Shown piece by piece: positions 15,588 through 22,245 of a stretch of 39,164 nt of DNA. Source of the stretch: JBBQHM01 sp038323965 (GTDB lineage Bacteria; Verrucomicrobiota; Verrucomicrobiia; Chthoniobacterales; UBA10450); NCBI GenBank assembly GCA_038323965.1, contig JBBQHM010000008.1:1-39164 (forward strand), written 5' to 3'. The notes beneath the pieces were generated by a model that worked only from the letters and a program-made list of their open reading frames with translations, did no database searches and had not been told where the DNA came from. The position numbers and the translations under genes are program-made. The number at the start of each line of letters is the position of its first letter. Within the stretch, counting starts at the first letter, position 1.

Positions 15588-16340
15588 TCAATCCTGCGCC
15601 TGATCGCGCCTGGTCAGGACCTGCTGGTTTTGCCGGACCTTCACGATACTCGCTCGCGGAAGAACGCCGCGAAAACTCGCCGTCGGATAAATAATGCAAT
15701 CCCGCCCGATGACGGAACCCGGATTGATCACGGCGTTGCATCCGATTTCGGTACGGTCGCCGATGATCGCGCCAAATTTCGTTAGTCCTGTCGCGATCAT
15801 TCCATCCGCAGCTGCCACCGATATCTCGCCTCGATCGAGTTTTACATTTGAAATAATGACGCCGGCCCCGAGGTGAGCGCGGTAACCGAGGATGGAATCG
15901 CCCACATAACTAAAGTGCGGGATCTGCGCTTCATCGAACACAATGCAGTTCTTGAATTCGCAGGAATTTCCCATCACCACGCCGTCGCCGACGATCACGT
16001 TTTCGCGGACGTAACAACCGCTGCGAATGTGGCAATTCTCGCCAATCCACGCCGGACCTTTTAGCATCGCGCCCTGTTCGACGATCGTTCCTTCACCGAC
16101 AAAAACATGGTTACTGATGAAGGGCTTGCCCACGAGCTGGCCCAGCACGGCGGGTTTTAAACGGAACTTGAGGTAGCTCTCGATTTGCTTCAGCGCGTCC
16201 CAGACAAAGCGCTGGCTTTCGAAAAGCTTCGAGTGAGCCGTGTGTTCCAGAGCGAGGAACTCTGCCGGAGCGAAAATTTCTTCAGGACTGAATGCCGGCA
16301 CGTCGAGTGAGTAGTTGTCCGTCCTTCGTATCGCGCACAT
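15588..16340 (-). CDS. Left-handed beta-helix (hexapeptide repeat) transferase-like protein
   Basis: About 250 residues from ATG 16340. The second half is a run of hexapeptide turns (IGENCHIRSGCYVRENVIVGDG and so on) with HFSYVGDSILGYRAHLGAGV, resembling the acetyltransferase half of GlmU and COG1208 proteins. The N-terminal 90 residues are helical and contain no nucleotidyltransferase motif, so it is a stand-alone beta-helix protein, possibly a sugar-nucleotide acyltransferase; substrate unknown. ATG 16340 overlaps the cysS 3' end by 59 bases; GTG 16299-16301 gives a shorter overlap and is also plausible. It is co-directional with cysS and probably coupled to it. Confidence 0.8.
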   Translation of the reverse strand: MCAIRRTDNYSLDVPAFSPEEIFAPAEFLALEHTAHSKLFESQRFVWDALKQIESYLKFRLKPAVLGQLVGKPFISNHVFVGEGTIVEQGAMLKGPAWIGENCHIRSGCYVRENVIVGDGVVMGNSCEFKNCIVFDEAQIPHFSYVGDSILGYRAHLGAGVIISNVKLDRGEISVAAADGMIATGLTKFGAIIGDRTEIGCNAVINPGSVIGRDCIIYPTASFRGVLPRASIVKVRQNQQVLTRRDQAQD

Positions 16341-17712
16341 CCCAGCCGCGCGTCGCAAGTTCGTCGCGCAATTCATCACTTCTTCCCCACTCTTTTGCAA
16401 GCCTTGCGGCAACCCGGTCCTCCGCGAGTTGCGAGATTTCCGGAGGAATTGCGCTGGCCGCAGTTTCCTCAAGCTGAAGTACCGCGTCGACCGCTTCCCA
16501 CCATCGGAGCCACTTCGCTGCGGCCGCGCCATTCATCTCGCCACGATCCAGCGCACGATTCGTTTCCCGGATGTTCTCGAATAAAACGCTGAGCGCGTCC
16601 GAAATGTTCAAGTCGTCGTCCAGGGCAGCGCGCAATTCGTCTGGCATCGGCTCCGCCGAACCGTCCGCATCTCTGGCCGTTTCGCGGAGACGACGGACCC
16701 AGTCGTCAATTCGGGCGAGCGAGGTGCGCGCCTCGGCCAGACCTTCGAAGGTAAAGTTGAGTTGAGCGCGGTAATGCACTCGCAGCAGCGCGTAACGCAC
16801 CTCGCGCCCGGTATGCCCGCGAGCGATCAAATCGCGCAGCGTGAAAAAGTTGCCGGACGACTTCGACATCTTGAAGCCATCCACCAGCAGATGCGCGCAG
16901 TGCGACCAGTAACGCACAAATTGCTTTCCCGTGACGCCTTCGGTCTGCGCAATCTCCGCCTCGTGATGCGGGAAAATATTGTCAACGCCGCCGCAGTGAA
17001 TATCGATTTGATCGCCCAGCAGGGCCGTTGCCATCGCGCTGCACTCGATGTGCCAGCCCGGTCGTCCGCGCCCCCACGGCGAATCCCATGAGACATCGCC
17101 GTCTGCTTCGTCCCACGCTTTCCAAAGTGCGAAATCGCCGACGTGCTCCTTGTCGTACTCGTCGTTGCGAACCCGGCCGGTCGATTGCAATTCATCGAGA
17201 TTAAAGTGCGCGAGCTTCCCGTAGTTGGGAAAGTTTTTGATGCGAAAATAAACCGACTTGTCGTCCGCCTGATAGGCCAGGTCGCGCGAGATCAATTCCG
17301 AGATCATCGCAATCATGCGCGACACATATTGCGCGTCGGTCGCGGCCGGGAATTCATCCGCCCGCTTGATTCGCAGCGTTTCAAGGTCTTCAAAAAACGC
17401 GCGTTTAAATTCCGCAGTGAACTGTGCGAGCGGGACTCCGGCTTCACGACAACCGCGGATCGTCTTATCATCCACGTCGGTGAGATTCATCACCCGATGC
17501 ACTTTGTAACCGCGGGACTCGAGATGTCGCTGCAGCAGGTCTTCGAAAATATAGGCGCGAAAATTTCCGATGTGCGCGTGACTATAAACCGTCGGTCCGC
17601 AGGTATACATCTTGACCGCGGGCGGTTCCAGCGGCGCGAATTCTTCGATCTCGCGCGAGTAGGTATTGAATAAGCGCAGCGCCATCTCCGGCAAACTTGT
17701 AGCGGCATTCAT
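16282..17712 (-). CDS. cysS: Cysteinyl-tRNA synthetase
   Basis: About 476 residues, class I. It charges tRNA-Cys. MYTCGPTVYSHAHIGN contains the zinc-binding Cys and the HIGN nucleotide motif; PGWHIECSAMA and HCGGVDNIFPHHEAEIAQ are the remaining zinc-site segments; GFKMSKSSGNFF is the KMSKS loop. The C-terminal DALR-like helical domain is complete, ending GWDVRDTKDGQ. I prefer ATG 17710-17712 because GGAGG lies 11 bases upstream (17724-17728); a GTG at 17724 is too close to that site, and ATG 17685 is closest to the family start. It follows ispF by 36 bases. Confidence 0.96.
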   Translation of the reverse strand: MNAATSLPEMALRLFNTYSREIEEFAPLEPPAVKMYTCGPTVYSHAHIGNFRAYIFEDLLQRHLESRGYKVHRVMNLTDVDDKTIRGCREAGVPLAQFTAEFKRAFFEDLETLRIKRADEFPAATDAQYVSRMIAMISELISRDLAYQADDKSVYFRIKNFPNYGKLAHFNLDELQSTGRVRNDEYDKEHVGDFALWKAWDEADGDVSWDSPWGRGRPGWHIECSAMATALLGDQIDIHCGGVDNIFPHHEAEIAQTEGVTGKQFVRYWSHCAHLLVDGFKMSKSSGNFFTLRDLIARGHTGREVRYALLRVHYRAQLNFTFEGLAEARTSLARIDDWVRRLRETARDADGSAEPMPDELRAALDDDLNISDALSVLFENIRETNRALDRGEMNGAAAAKWLRWWEAVDAVLQLEETAASAIPPEISQLAEDRVAARLAKEWGRSDELRDELATRGWDVRDTKDGQLLTRRAGIQS

Positions 17713-17748
17713 CTGCCGCCGCACCTCCGCAATTAGCGGAGTGCGATC

Positions 17749-18225
17749 CTAGAGATCTTCCACTGACGTCGTCGCGAAAGCGATGATGCCTTCGCCGCGA
17801 CCGACGGAGCCCATGCCTTCATTGGTCGTCGCCTTGACGTTGATTCGGTCCACCTCGCAAGCGAGGGCGGCCGCGATCTTTACCCGCATGCTCTCGATAT
17901 GAGGTCGCAGCAGTGGCGCCTCCGCCACCACCGTGGCATCGACATTTACCGCCCGCACATTCTTTTCCGCCAGCATGCCGCGCACAGTCCGCAAAATCTC
18001 CAGGCTGCTGATGCCGCGGATACTTTCGTCAGTGTTCGGAAAGTGTTTTCCAATGTCGCCTTCGCCCATCGCGCCAAGCAGCGCGTCGGCGATCGCGTGC
18101 AGGAGCACATCGGCATCGGAATGACCGTCGAGCCCGCGGTCATGGGGAATTTCCACACCACCGAGCACCAGCTTTCTACCTTCAACCAACCGATGAGCGT
18201 CGTAACCAATTCCAGATCGAATCAT
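17749..18225 (-). CDS. ispF: 2-C-methyl-D-erythritol 2,4-cyclodiphosphate synthase
   Basis: 158 residues, full length. IspF cyclises CDP-methylerythritol 2-phosphate to MEcPP in the MEP pathway. GIGYDAHRLVEG gives metal ligands D9 and H11; GHSDADVLLHA gives H43. GDIGKHFPNTDE and INVKATTNEGMGSVGRGEGI are the other conserved blocks. The upstream partner ispD is not here; instead the gene begins three bases after the stop of the inositol monophosphatase-family gene, so the two are in one transcript. Dxs of the same pathway is at 8907-10829. Confidence 0.97.
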   Translation of the reverse strand: MIRSGIGYDAHRLVEGRKLVLGGVEIPHDRGLDGHSDADVLLHAIADALLGAMGEGDIGKHFPNTDESIRGISSLEILRTVRGMLAEKNVRAVNVDATVVAEAPLLRPHIESMRVKIAAALACEVDRINVKATTNEGMGSVGRGEGIIAFATTSVEDL

Positions 18226-18228
18226 AGA

Positions 18229-18975
18229 TCAGGAGGCTAACAGCAAATGCCCATTGGAAGCTACAACCCTGTATTTGTCTTTCATGTCTGGCCGAGGGTT
18301 CATCTCGACGGAGCCGCCCGCGTTCTCGATCAGGATCCAGCCCGCCGCGATGTCCCACAAACTGATTCCCTGCTCAAGGTAAGCGTCGAGACGCCCGCAG
18401 GCCACGTATGCCATGTCGAGCGCGGCGCTTCCCATGAGCCGGCATTTGCGCGCGCGATGCACCATGTCCTGGAGGAGCGGAACGCCGGCTTCGATTGTCT
18501 CGCCCGTTTTCGATAATCCAACCGAGACAATGCATTCGGCGATGTCAGCGCGGTCGCTCACTCGAATCGTCTTGCTGTTCAATTTAGAGTCGCCGCCTTT
18601 CTGCGAACTCCACATCTCGTCGCGAATCGGATCGTAGATCACGCCGACGATGATTTCAGCATTCGCACGTAGAGCAATCGAAACACAGAAGTGCGGGATG
18701 CCGTAAAAATAATTCACCGTCCCATCGAGTGGATCGACGACCCATTGATATTCGCTCGTCTGATCACCCACGATTCCCTCCTCGCCGTAAAGCGCGTGAT
18801 TCGGAAATTCCTTCAGCAACAAAATCGTAATCAGCTCCTGCGTCCGGACATCGATCTCCAGCTTGATGTCGTGCTGCAGCGTTTCGTTCACGCGTTGCGG
18901 CGTTTGAAATTCGTGACGCAAAAGTTCGCCGGCGGATCGCGCAGCATTCATCGCGGCGTCGAGGTAATGCGTCAT
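18229..18975 (-). CDS. suhB: Inositol monophosphatase family protein
   Basis: 248 residues, the standard size. It is a magnesium-dependent phosphomonoesterase; the natural substrate may be inositol 1-phosphate or a related sugar phosphate. Metal-site motifs are all present: GEEG (64-67), DPLDGTVNYFYG (from 81) and WDIAAGWILIENAGG (about 200-215). The SuhB name is used by similarity only. First gene of a run with ispF and cysS on the minus strand; its promoter must lie in the 60 bases before the ATG, immediately after the terminator of the small basic peptide gene. Confidence 0.92.
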   Translation of the reverse strand: MTHYLDAAMNAARSAGELLRHEFQTPQRVNETLQHDIKLEIDVRTQELITILLLKEFPNHALYGEEGIVGDQTSEYQWVVDPLDGTVNYFYGIPHFCVSIALRANAEIIVGVIYDPIRDEMWSSQKGGDSKLNSKTIRVSDRADIAECIVSVGLSKTGETIEAGVPLLQDMVHRARKCRLMGSAALDMAYVACGRLDAYLEQGISLWDIAAGWILIENAGGSVEMNPRPDMKDKYRVVASNGHLLLAS

Positions 18976-19037
18976 GGCGACATCGTAGATTCGATTGGCG
19001 CAGAGTGCCGCAGAAAAGTTTTTCGGGCTCTGCGTAC

Positions 19038-19075
19038 AAAAAAACCGGGAGAAGAATTGCTTCTTCCCCCGGGTT
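19038..19075 (-). terminator. Rho-independent terminator of the Lys/Ala-rich peptide gene
   Basis: On the minus strand a hairpin with about 13 paired bases (arms 19043-19056 and 19061-19075, loop 19057-19060, one bulge and one mismatch) is followed directly by seven T residues (19044-19038). This is a strong intrinsic terminator, ending the transcript of the peptide gene at 19128-19202 before suhB. Confidence 0.85.
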
Positions 19076-19127
19076 GATTTTGGGGTTGTGACCGCGAGGA
19101 CTTCGCAGTCGTGAGTTGCACTAAGCG

Positions 19128-19202
19128 CTAGTGCTTCTTCTTTTTGCTTGCGGCTTTTTTCTTGGCGGGCGCTTTTTTCGCGGCCTTCTTTTTAGCTGCC
19201 AT
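19128..19202 (-). CDS. 24-residue Lys/Ala-rich histone-H1-like peptide
   Basis: A very short gene of 24 codons plus TAG. It starts MAAKKKAAKKAPAKK and ends SKKKKH: 13 Lys, 7 Ala, no acidic or aromatic residue. It resembles the AKK/PAKK tails of histone H1 and bacterial Hc1-like proteins, and could bind DNA or RNA. Support for expression: a strong ribosome-binding site (AAAGGGGGG, 19210-19218) seven bases before the ATG, a small hairpin in the 5' leader (19222-19235), a hairpin over the stop codon (GCACTA/TAGTGC, 19118-19134) and a strong intrinsic terminator after it. Its 5' leader lies just downstream of the coaB stop on the same strand; TTGACA occurs at 19304-19309. Confidence 0.8.
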   Translation of the reverse strand: MAAKKKAAKKAPAKKKAASKKKKH

Positions 19203-19291
19203 AGATAATCCCCCCTTTCAGTCCGCTAACGCGGATGGGTTTGTGAAACATCGAAGTTGAGATGTGGTTCACTGACACCAGTCGTGTTGCA

Positions 19292-19942
19292 TTATGAATT
19301 TGTTGTCAAACTTTTTTCGCGCGCGCGCAAAATTATTTTCACGAGTTGGCGCGCGATGATTTGCTTCGAAGCGCGCGAAATTTCTTCGCGCGCGCCATCG
19401 CGCGTAAAAATTGTGACGCGATTTTCATCACTCTCCATTCCGATTTCGCGCGCGCTCACATCATTCGCCACAATCATATCGCAGTTCTTGTCGCGCAGTT
19501 TTTCGCGCGCGTTTCTCTCGAGGTCATTCGTCTCCGCCGCGAATCCGACAACGAAACAATTCGGCAACTGCGGCAGCGCTTTAAGAATGTCGCGCGTGGG
19601 AATCACCTCGAGTGACGACGCCTTTACGCTCTTCTTCACTTTTGCGGTTGATGGATTTCTCGGGCGGTAATCCGCGACGGCCGCGCACATCACGAGCACA
19701 TCAGCGTCCGGCGCCGCTCGCATCACTGCGTCATACATTTCAGCAGCGGTTTCCACGTTTTCGCGCTTAATGGTCGCAGGCGAATCGAGCGCGACGGGTC
19801 CGGCGATTAGCAGGACGTCGTTGTTTGTTTCAGCGAAAGCCTGCGCGAGCGCGAAGCCCATTTTCCCAGACGAGCGATTGCTGATAAAGCGAACAGGATC
19901 GATCGGCTCGCGCGTCGGACCAGCCGTGACGACTACCTTCAC
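19292..19942 (-). CDS. coaB: Phosphopantothenoylcysteine synthetase (CoaB, separate gene)
   Basis: 216 residues. CoaB ligates cysteine to 4'-phosphopantothenate in CoA synthesis. Family motifs: VVTAGPTREPIDPVRFISN at the start, NRSSGKMGFALAQ, CAAVADYRP and the KVKK segment expected at the nucleotide site. In most bacteria CoaB is the C-terminal half of a bifunctional CoaBC protein; here it is a separate gene starting at GTG 19940-19942, whose GTGA overlaps the coaC stop by four bases. The 3' part of the gene is rich in TCGCGCGCG-type runs. The C-terminus ends with AREKSLTTNS. Confidence 0.93.
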   Translation of the reverse strand: MKVVVTAGPTREPIDPVRFISNRSSGKMGFALAQAFAETNNDVLLIAGPVALDSPATIKRENVETAAEMYDAVMRAAPDADVLVMCAAVADYRPRNPSTAKVKKSVKASSLEVIPTRDILKALPQLPNCFVVGFAAETNDLERNAREKLRDKNCDMIVANDVSAREIGMESDENRVTIFTRDGAREEISRASKQIIARQLVKIILRAREKSLTTNS

Positions 19943-20523
19943 GCGATCAATTTGTCGTTCTGGCGAAGAAGCAGTTCGGCGCGGAACGCAATGTCATCGA
20001 CCTTCCATAAACGTCCGACACCTTCGTAACCGCACGCGAGCATGCCTTCTTCGGGCCCGATGAAGTCCGCTCCGCGCGATTTAAGCGTCGCGACATTCTG
20101 CTGCGTCGCCGCGTGTTCCCACATCTTTCCATTCATCGCCGGCGCGATGAGAAGCTGTGCGCGAGTCGCGAGTGCAATCGCGGCCAGCGGATGTCCCGCG
20201 AAACCGTTGGCAAGTTCCGCGAGAATATTTGCCGTAGCCGGCGCGATGATAAGCAGGTCGGCGCGATCGGCGAGCTCGATGTGTCCGGGCCGCCAGTTGT
20301 CTTTCTCGTCGTAAAAACTGGTCGCGACCGGATTTTTTGAAAGTGTCTGCAGAGTCAGCGGCGTAATGAATTCCGTCGCGTCCTTCGTCATAACCACGAA
20401 AACTTTGTGGCCCTGCTTCACCAGCAGGCTCGCCAGCTCCGCGGATTTGTAGGCGGCGATGGAACCGGTTACGCCGAGGACGACGCACTTTTGATTTTTG
20501 ATTTTCGATTCTCGATTTTTCAT
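19939..20523 (-). CDS. coaC: Phosphopantothenoylcysteine decarboxylase (CoaC, separate gene)
   Basis: 194 residues from ATG 20521-20523. This flavoprotein decarboxylates phosphopantothenoylcysteine to phosphopantetheine. Motifs: LGVTGSIAAYKSAELASLL, GHIELADRADLLIIAPATANIL (with the active-site His), PAMNGKMWEH and GMLACGYEGVGRL (with the catalytic Cys). The first 12 residues (MKNRESKIKNQK) are encoded by a simple GATTTTT/C repeat and have no family counterpart; no alternative start lies between them and the core. coaB follows with a four-base overlap. Upstream lies a hairpin repeat (20569-20659) and then gmk; the rpoZ gene often found here is missing. Confidence 0.93.
   Translation of the reverse strand: MKNRESKIKNQKCVVLGVTGSIAAYKSAELASLLVKQGHKVFVVMTKDATEFITPLTLQTLSKNPVATSFYDEKDNWRPGHIELADRADLLIIAPATANILAELANGFAGHPLAAIALATRAQLLIAPAMNGKMWEHAATQQNVATLKSRGADFIGPEEGMLACGYEGVGRLWKVDDIAFRAELLLRQNDKLIA
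20491..20522. repeat. Short AT-rich tandem repeat (degenerate GATTTT(T/C) units)
   Basis: About five imperfect copies of a six- to seven-base unit (TTGATTTTTG, ATTTTCGATT, CTCGATTTTT). It encodes the lysine-rich first residues of CoaC and sits 46 bases from a copy of the hairpin repeat family. Such units are out of character with the GC-rich surroundings. Confidence 0.7.
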
Positions 20524-20568
20524 CGGGGGCAGATGCGCGCCGCTCTGCACATGCCTGCATCAACACCT

Positions 20569-20659
20569 GTCATCCCGAGCGAAGTCGAGGGACCCCGCCG
20601 CGAAACGATCAGTATTGTCACGGGGTCCTTCGACTTCGCTCCGCTGCGCTCAGGATGAC
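20569..20659. repeat. Dispersed hairpin repeat, copy A
   Basis: 91 bases between gmk and coaC. It begins GTCATCCCGAGCGAAGTCGA and ends with the near inverse complement, TCGACTTCGCTCC...CAGGATGAC, so the RNA or single-stranded DNA can fold into a long hairpin. The same arms occur at 22166-22245 and 33996-34086. The element fills most of the intergenic gap. Confidence 0.9.
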
Positions 20660-20671
20660 GAGTTGAGTACA

Positions 20672-21283
20672 TCACGTCTGGACCAATCGCCGGCTGAGGT
20701 AACGTTCCGCGCCCATGATGTGACGGAACTTTTGCAGGTCTTCCTCCATCGATTTGCTGATAATGGTGTAGCGATAGTCGCGCCACAATTTCATTTCGCC
20801 CGCCGCGTTCCTGAGGCGCAGTTCGATTTGCTCGGGGGTTTCGCTCCCGCGTTTACTTAATCGCCGACGCAATTCATCAAGATCGGGCGGCATGATAAAA
20901 ACATCGCTTAACGATTTGCGGACAAACTCAGCGCTGGCCTTCCGAATATTTTCGGCGCCCTGTGTGTCGATATCGATTAGCACATCGACACCGTTTTTGA
21001 GGTTGGAAATTATCGGCTCGGCGAGCGTCCCGTAGAAATGCCCATGCACGTTCGCGTGCTCGAGAAATTCACCGCGCTGCACCCGCGCCTGGAATTCGCT
21101 CTCGCTGATGAACCGATAATCTTCGCCGTCGATTTCGTTCGGCCGCGGCGGACGCGTCGTACACGAGACTGAATAAACGAAGTCGGGACTTTGCCGCAGC
21201 GCATCGCACAGCGTGGTCTTGCCCGCGCCCGATGGTGCCGAGATTACGAACAGAATTCCGAAGCGCGTGAATTGGTTACTCAA
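20672..21283 (-). CDS. gmk: Guanylate kinase
   Basis: 203 residues. It phosphorylates GMP to GDP. FVISAPSGAGKTTLCDALR carries the P-loop (15-23); SCTTRPPRPNEIDGEDYRFI is the GMP-binding block; FLEHANVHGHFYGT and DVLIDIDTQGAENIRK follow, with the lid and C-terminal helices intact. The start overlaps the yicC-like gene by eight bases, a common yicC-gmk arrangement. Downstream is hairpin repeat copy A, then coaC. Confidence 0.96.
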   Translation of the reverse strand: MSNQFTRFGILFVISAPSGAGKTTLCDALRQSPDFVYSVSCTTRPPRPNEIDGEDYRFISESEFQARVQRGEFLEHANVHGHFYGTLAEPIISNLKNGVDVLIDIDTQGAENIRKASAEFVRKSLSDVFIMPPDLDELRRRLSKRGSETPEQIELRLRNAAGEMKLWRDYRYTIISKSMEEDLQKFRHIMGAERYLSRRLVQT

Positions 21284-22151
21284 GGTTTTGAATTTGTTCT
21301 CGAATTTTCTCGAGCTCCGCTTTGCAGGCCACGATCTGTTGCGAGATCTCGGCGTCGTTCGCTTTCGCGCCGACGGTGTTCAATTCGCGCCCGATTTCCT
21401 GCGCGATAAATTCCAGGGTGCGGCCGACCGGCTCGTTGCTGCGAAGATGATGAGCGAATTGTGAAAGGTGGCTATCCAGTCGCGTCAGTTCTTCTGAGAT
21501 ATCCGAGCGATCTGCAAAAAGCGCGACTTCCTTCACGATGCGTTCGTCGTCCGCGGCGAGCGGCAAACCGGCTTTCTCAATGCGGTCGAGCAACGCCGCG
21601 CGATGCTTCTCCGCTACGTCGGGATGATTCGCGCGCACCTGTTTGATCGTGGTGCGAATTGTTTTCAGCCGATGGATCAGATCCTTCGCGAGATGTTTGC
21701 CTTCGCGTTCCCGCATCTTGATGAGATCGGCGAGAGCGTCTTCGAGCGCCCGTTCCACCGTGGCCCAGGCTTTGGTGGCATCGATCGACTGCTCGGGCGC
21801 GCGCATGACGCCTGGCGCTTGGAGAATTGTGCCGATCGTGATTTCGCCCGGCGCGCTGAGTTCTTTTTGGAGCGCCCGCATCGCGTCGTGATACGAGCGC
21901 GCGAGTTCCGTATCGAGCGCGAGGCCGCGCTGGCCGTTGGTGCTGGCGTGAAAATTCACCTGCACGTTGGTGCGTCCGCGTGAGATGCGCGCATTTACGG
22001 TTTCGCGAATACGCGGTTCAAGTTCGCTCAGGTCGCGCGGCAGATTGATGTTCAGATCGCTTTGCTTGCGATTCACGGTGTTGATCTCGACGCTGAACTT
22101 CGCACCAGCGTGGTCCGCTTCGCCGCGCCCATATCCGGTCATGCTCCTCAT
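21276..22151 (-). CDS. yicC: YicC-like endoribonuclease (YicC/YloC family)
   Basis: 291 residues, family length. The start MRSMTGYGRGEA, then VEINTVNRKQSDLNINLP, is the diagnostic YicC N-terminal domain, and the C-terminal DUF1732 reads DISEELTRLDSHLSQF, then GRTLEFIAQEIGRELNTVGAKANDAEISQ. The family is described as endoribonucleases acting on RNA including small RNAs; which target applies here is unknown. The middle (about 95-200) is predicted coiled coil. It overlaps gmk by eight bases. Its promoter region holds hairpin repeat copy B, only 14 bases before its start codon. Confidence 0.94.
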   Translation of the reverse strand: MRSMTGYGRGEADHAGAKFSVEINTVNRKQSDLNINLPRDLSELEPRIRETVNARISRGRTNVQVNFHASTNGQRGLALDTELARSYHDAMRALQKELSAPGEITIGTILQAPGVMRAPEQSIDATKAWATVERALEDALADLIKMREREGKHLAKDLIHRLKTIRTTIKQVRANHPDVAEKHRAALLDRIEKAGLPLAADDERIVKEVALFADRSDISEELTRLDSHLSQFAHHLRSNEPVGRTLEFIAQEIGRELNTVGAKANDAEISQQIVACKAELEKIREQIQNLE

Positions 22152-22165
22152 CGCGCTATTTTCCT

Positions 22166-22245
22166 GTCATTCCGAGCGAAGTCGAGGAATCCCGTTGCCA
22201 CCTTTTCGTAACGCCACGGGGTCCTTCGACTTCGCTCAGGATGAC
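22166..22245. repeat. Dispersed hairpin repeat, copy B
   Basis: 80 bases between trpB and yicC with the same arms as copies A and C (GTCATTCCGAGCGAAGTCGA at one end, TCGACTTCGCTCAGGATGAC at the other). Its trpB-side arm includes the trpB stop codon (22236-22238) and the last two sense codons. Confidence 0.9.

Noticed and set aside
19310..19520. Dense TCGCGCGCG runs in coaB as a regulatory or recombination signal
   Set aside because: They coincide with Ala-Arg and Arg-Glu codons in a GC-rich gene and show no regular spacing.
20498..20860. ORFs on both strands across hairpin repeat A (for example 20520-20786 minus, with RHPERSGAKS-type sequence)
   Set aside because: These are translations of the inverted repeat and of the gmk antisense strand; the same peptide text recurs wherever this repeat type occurs.
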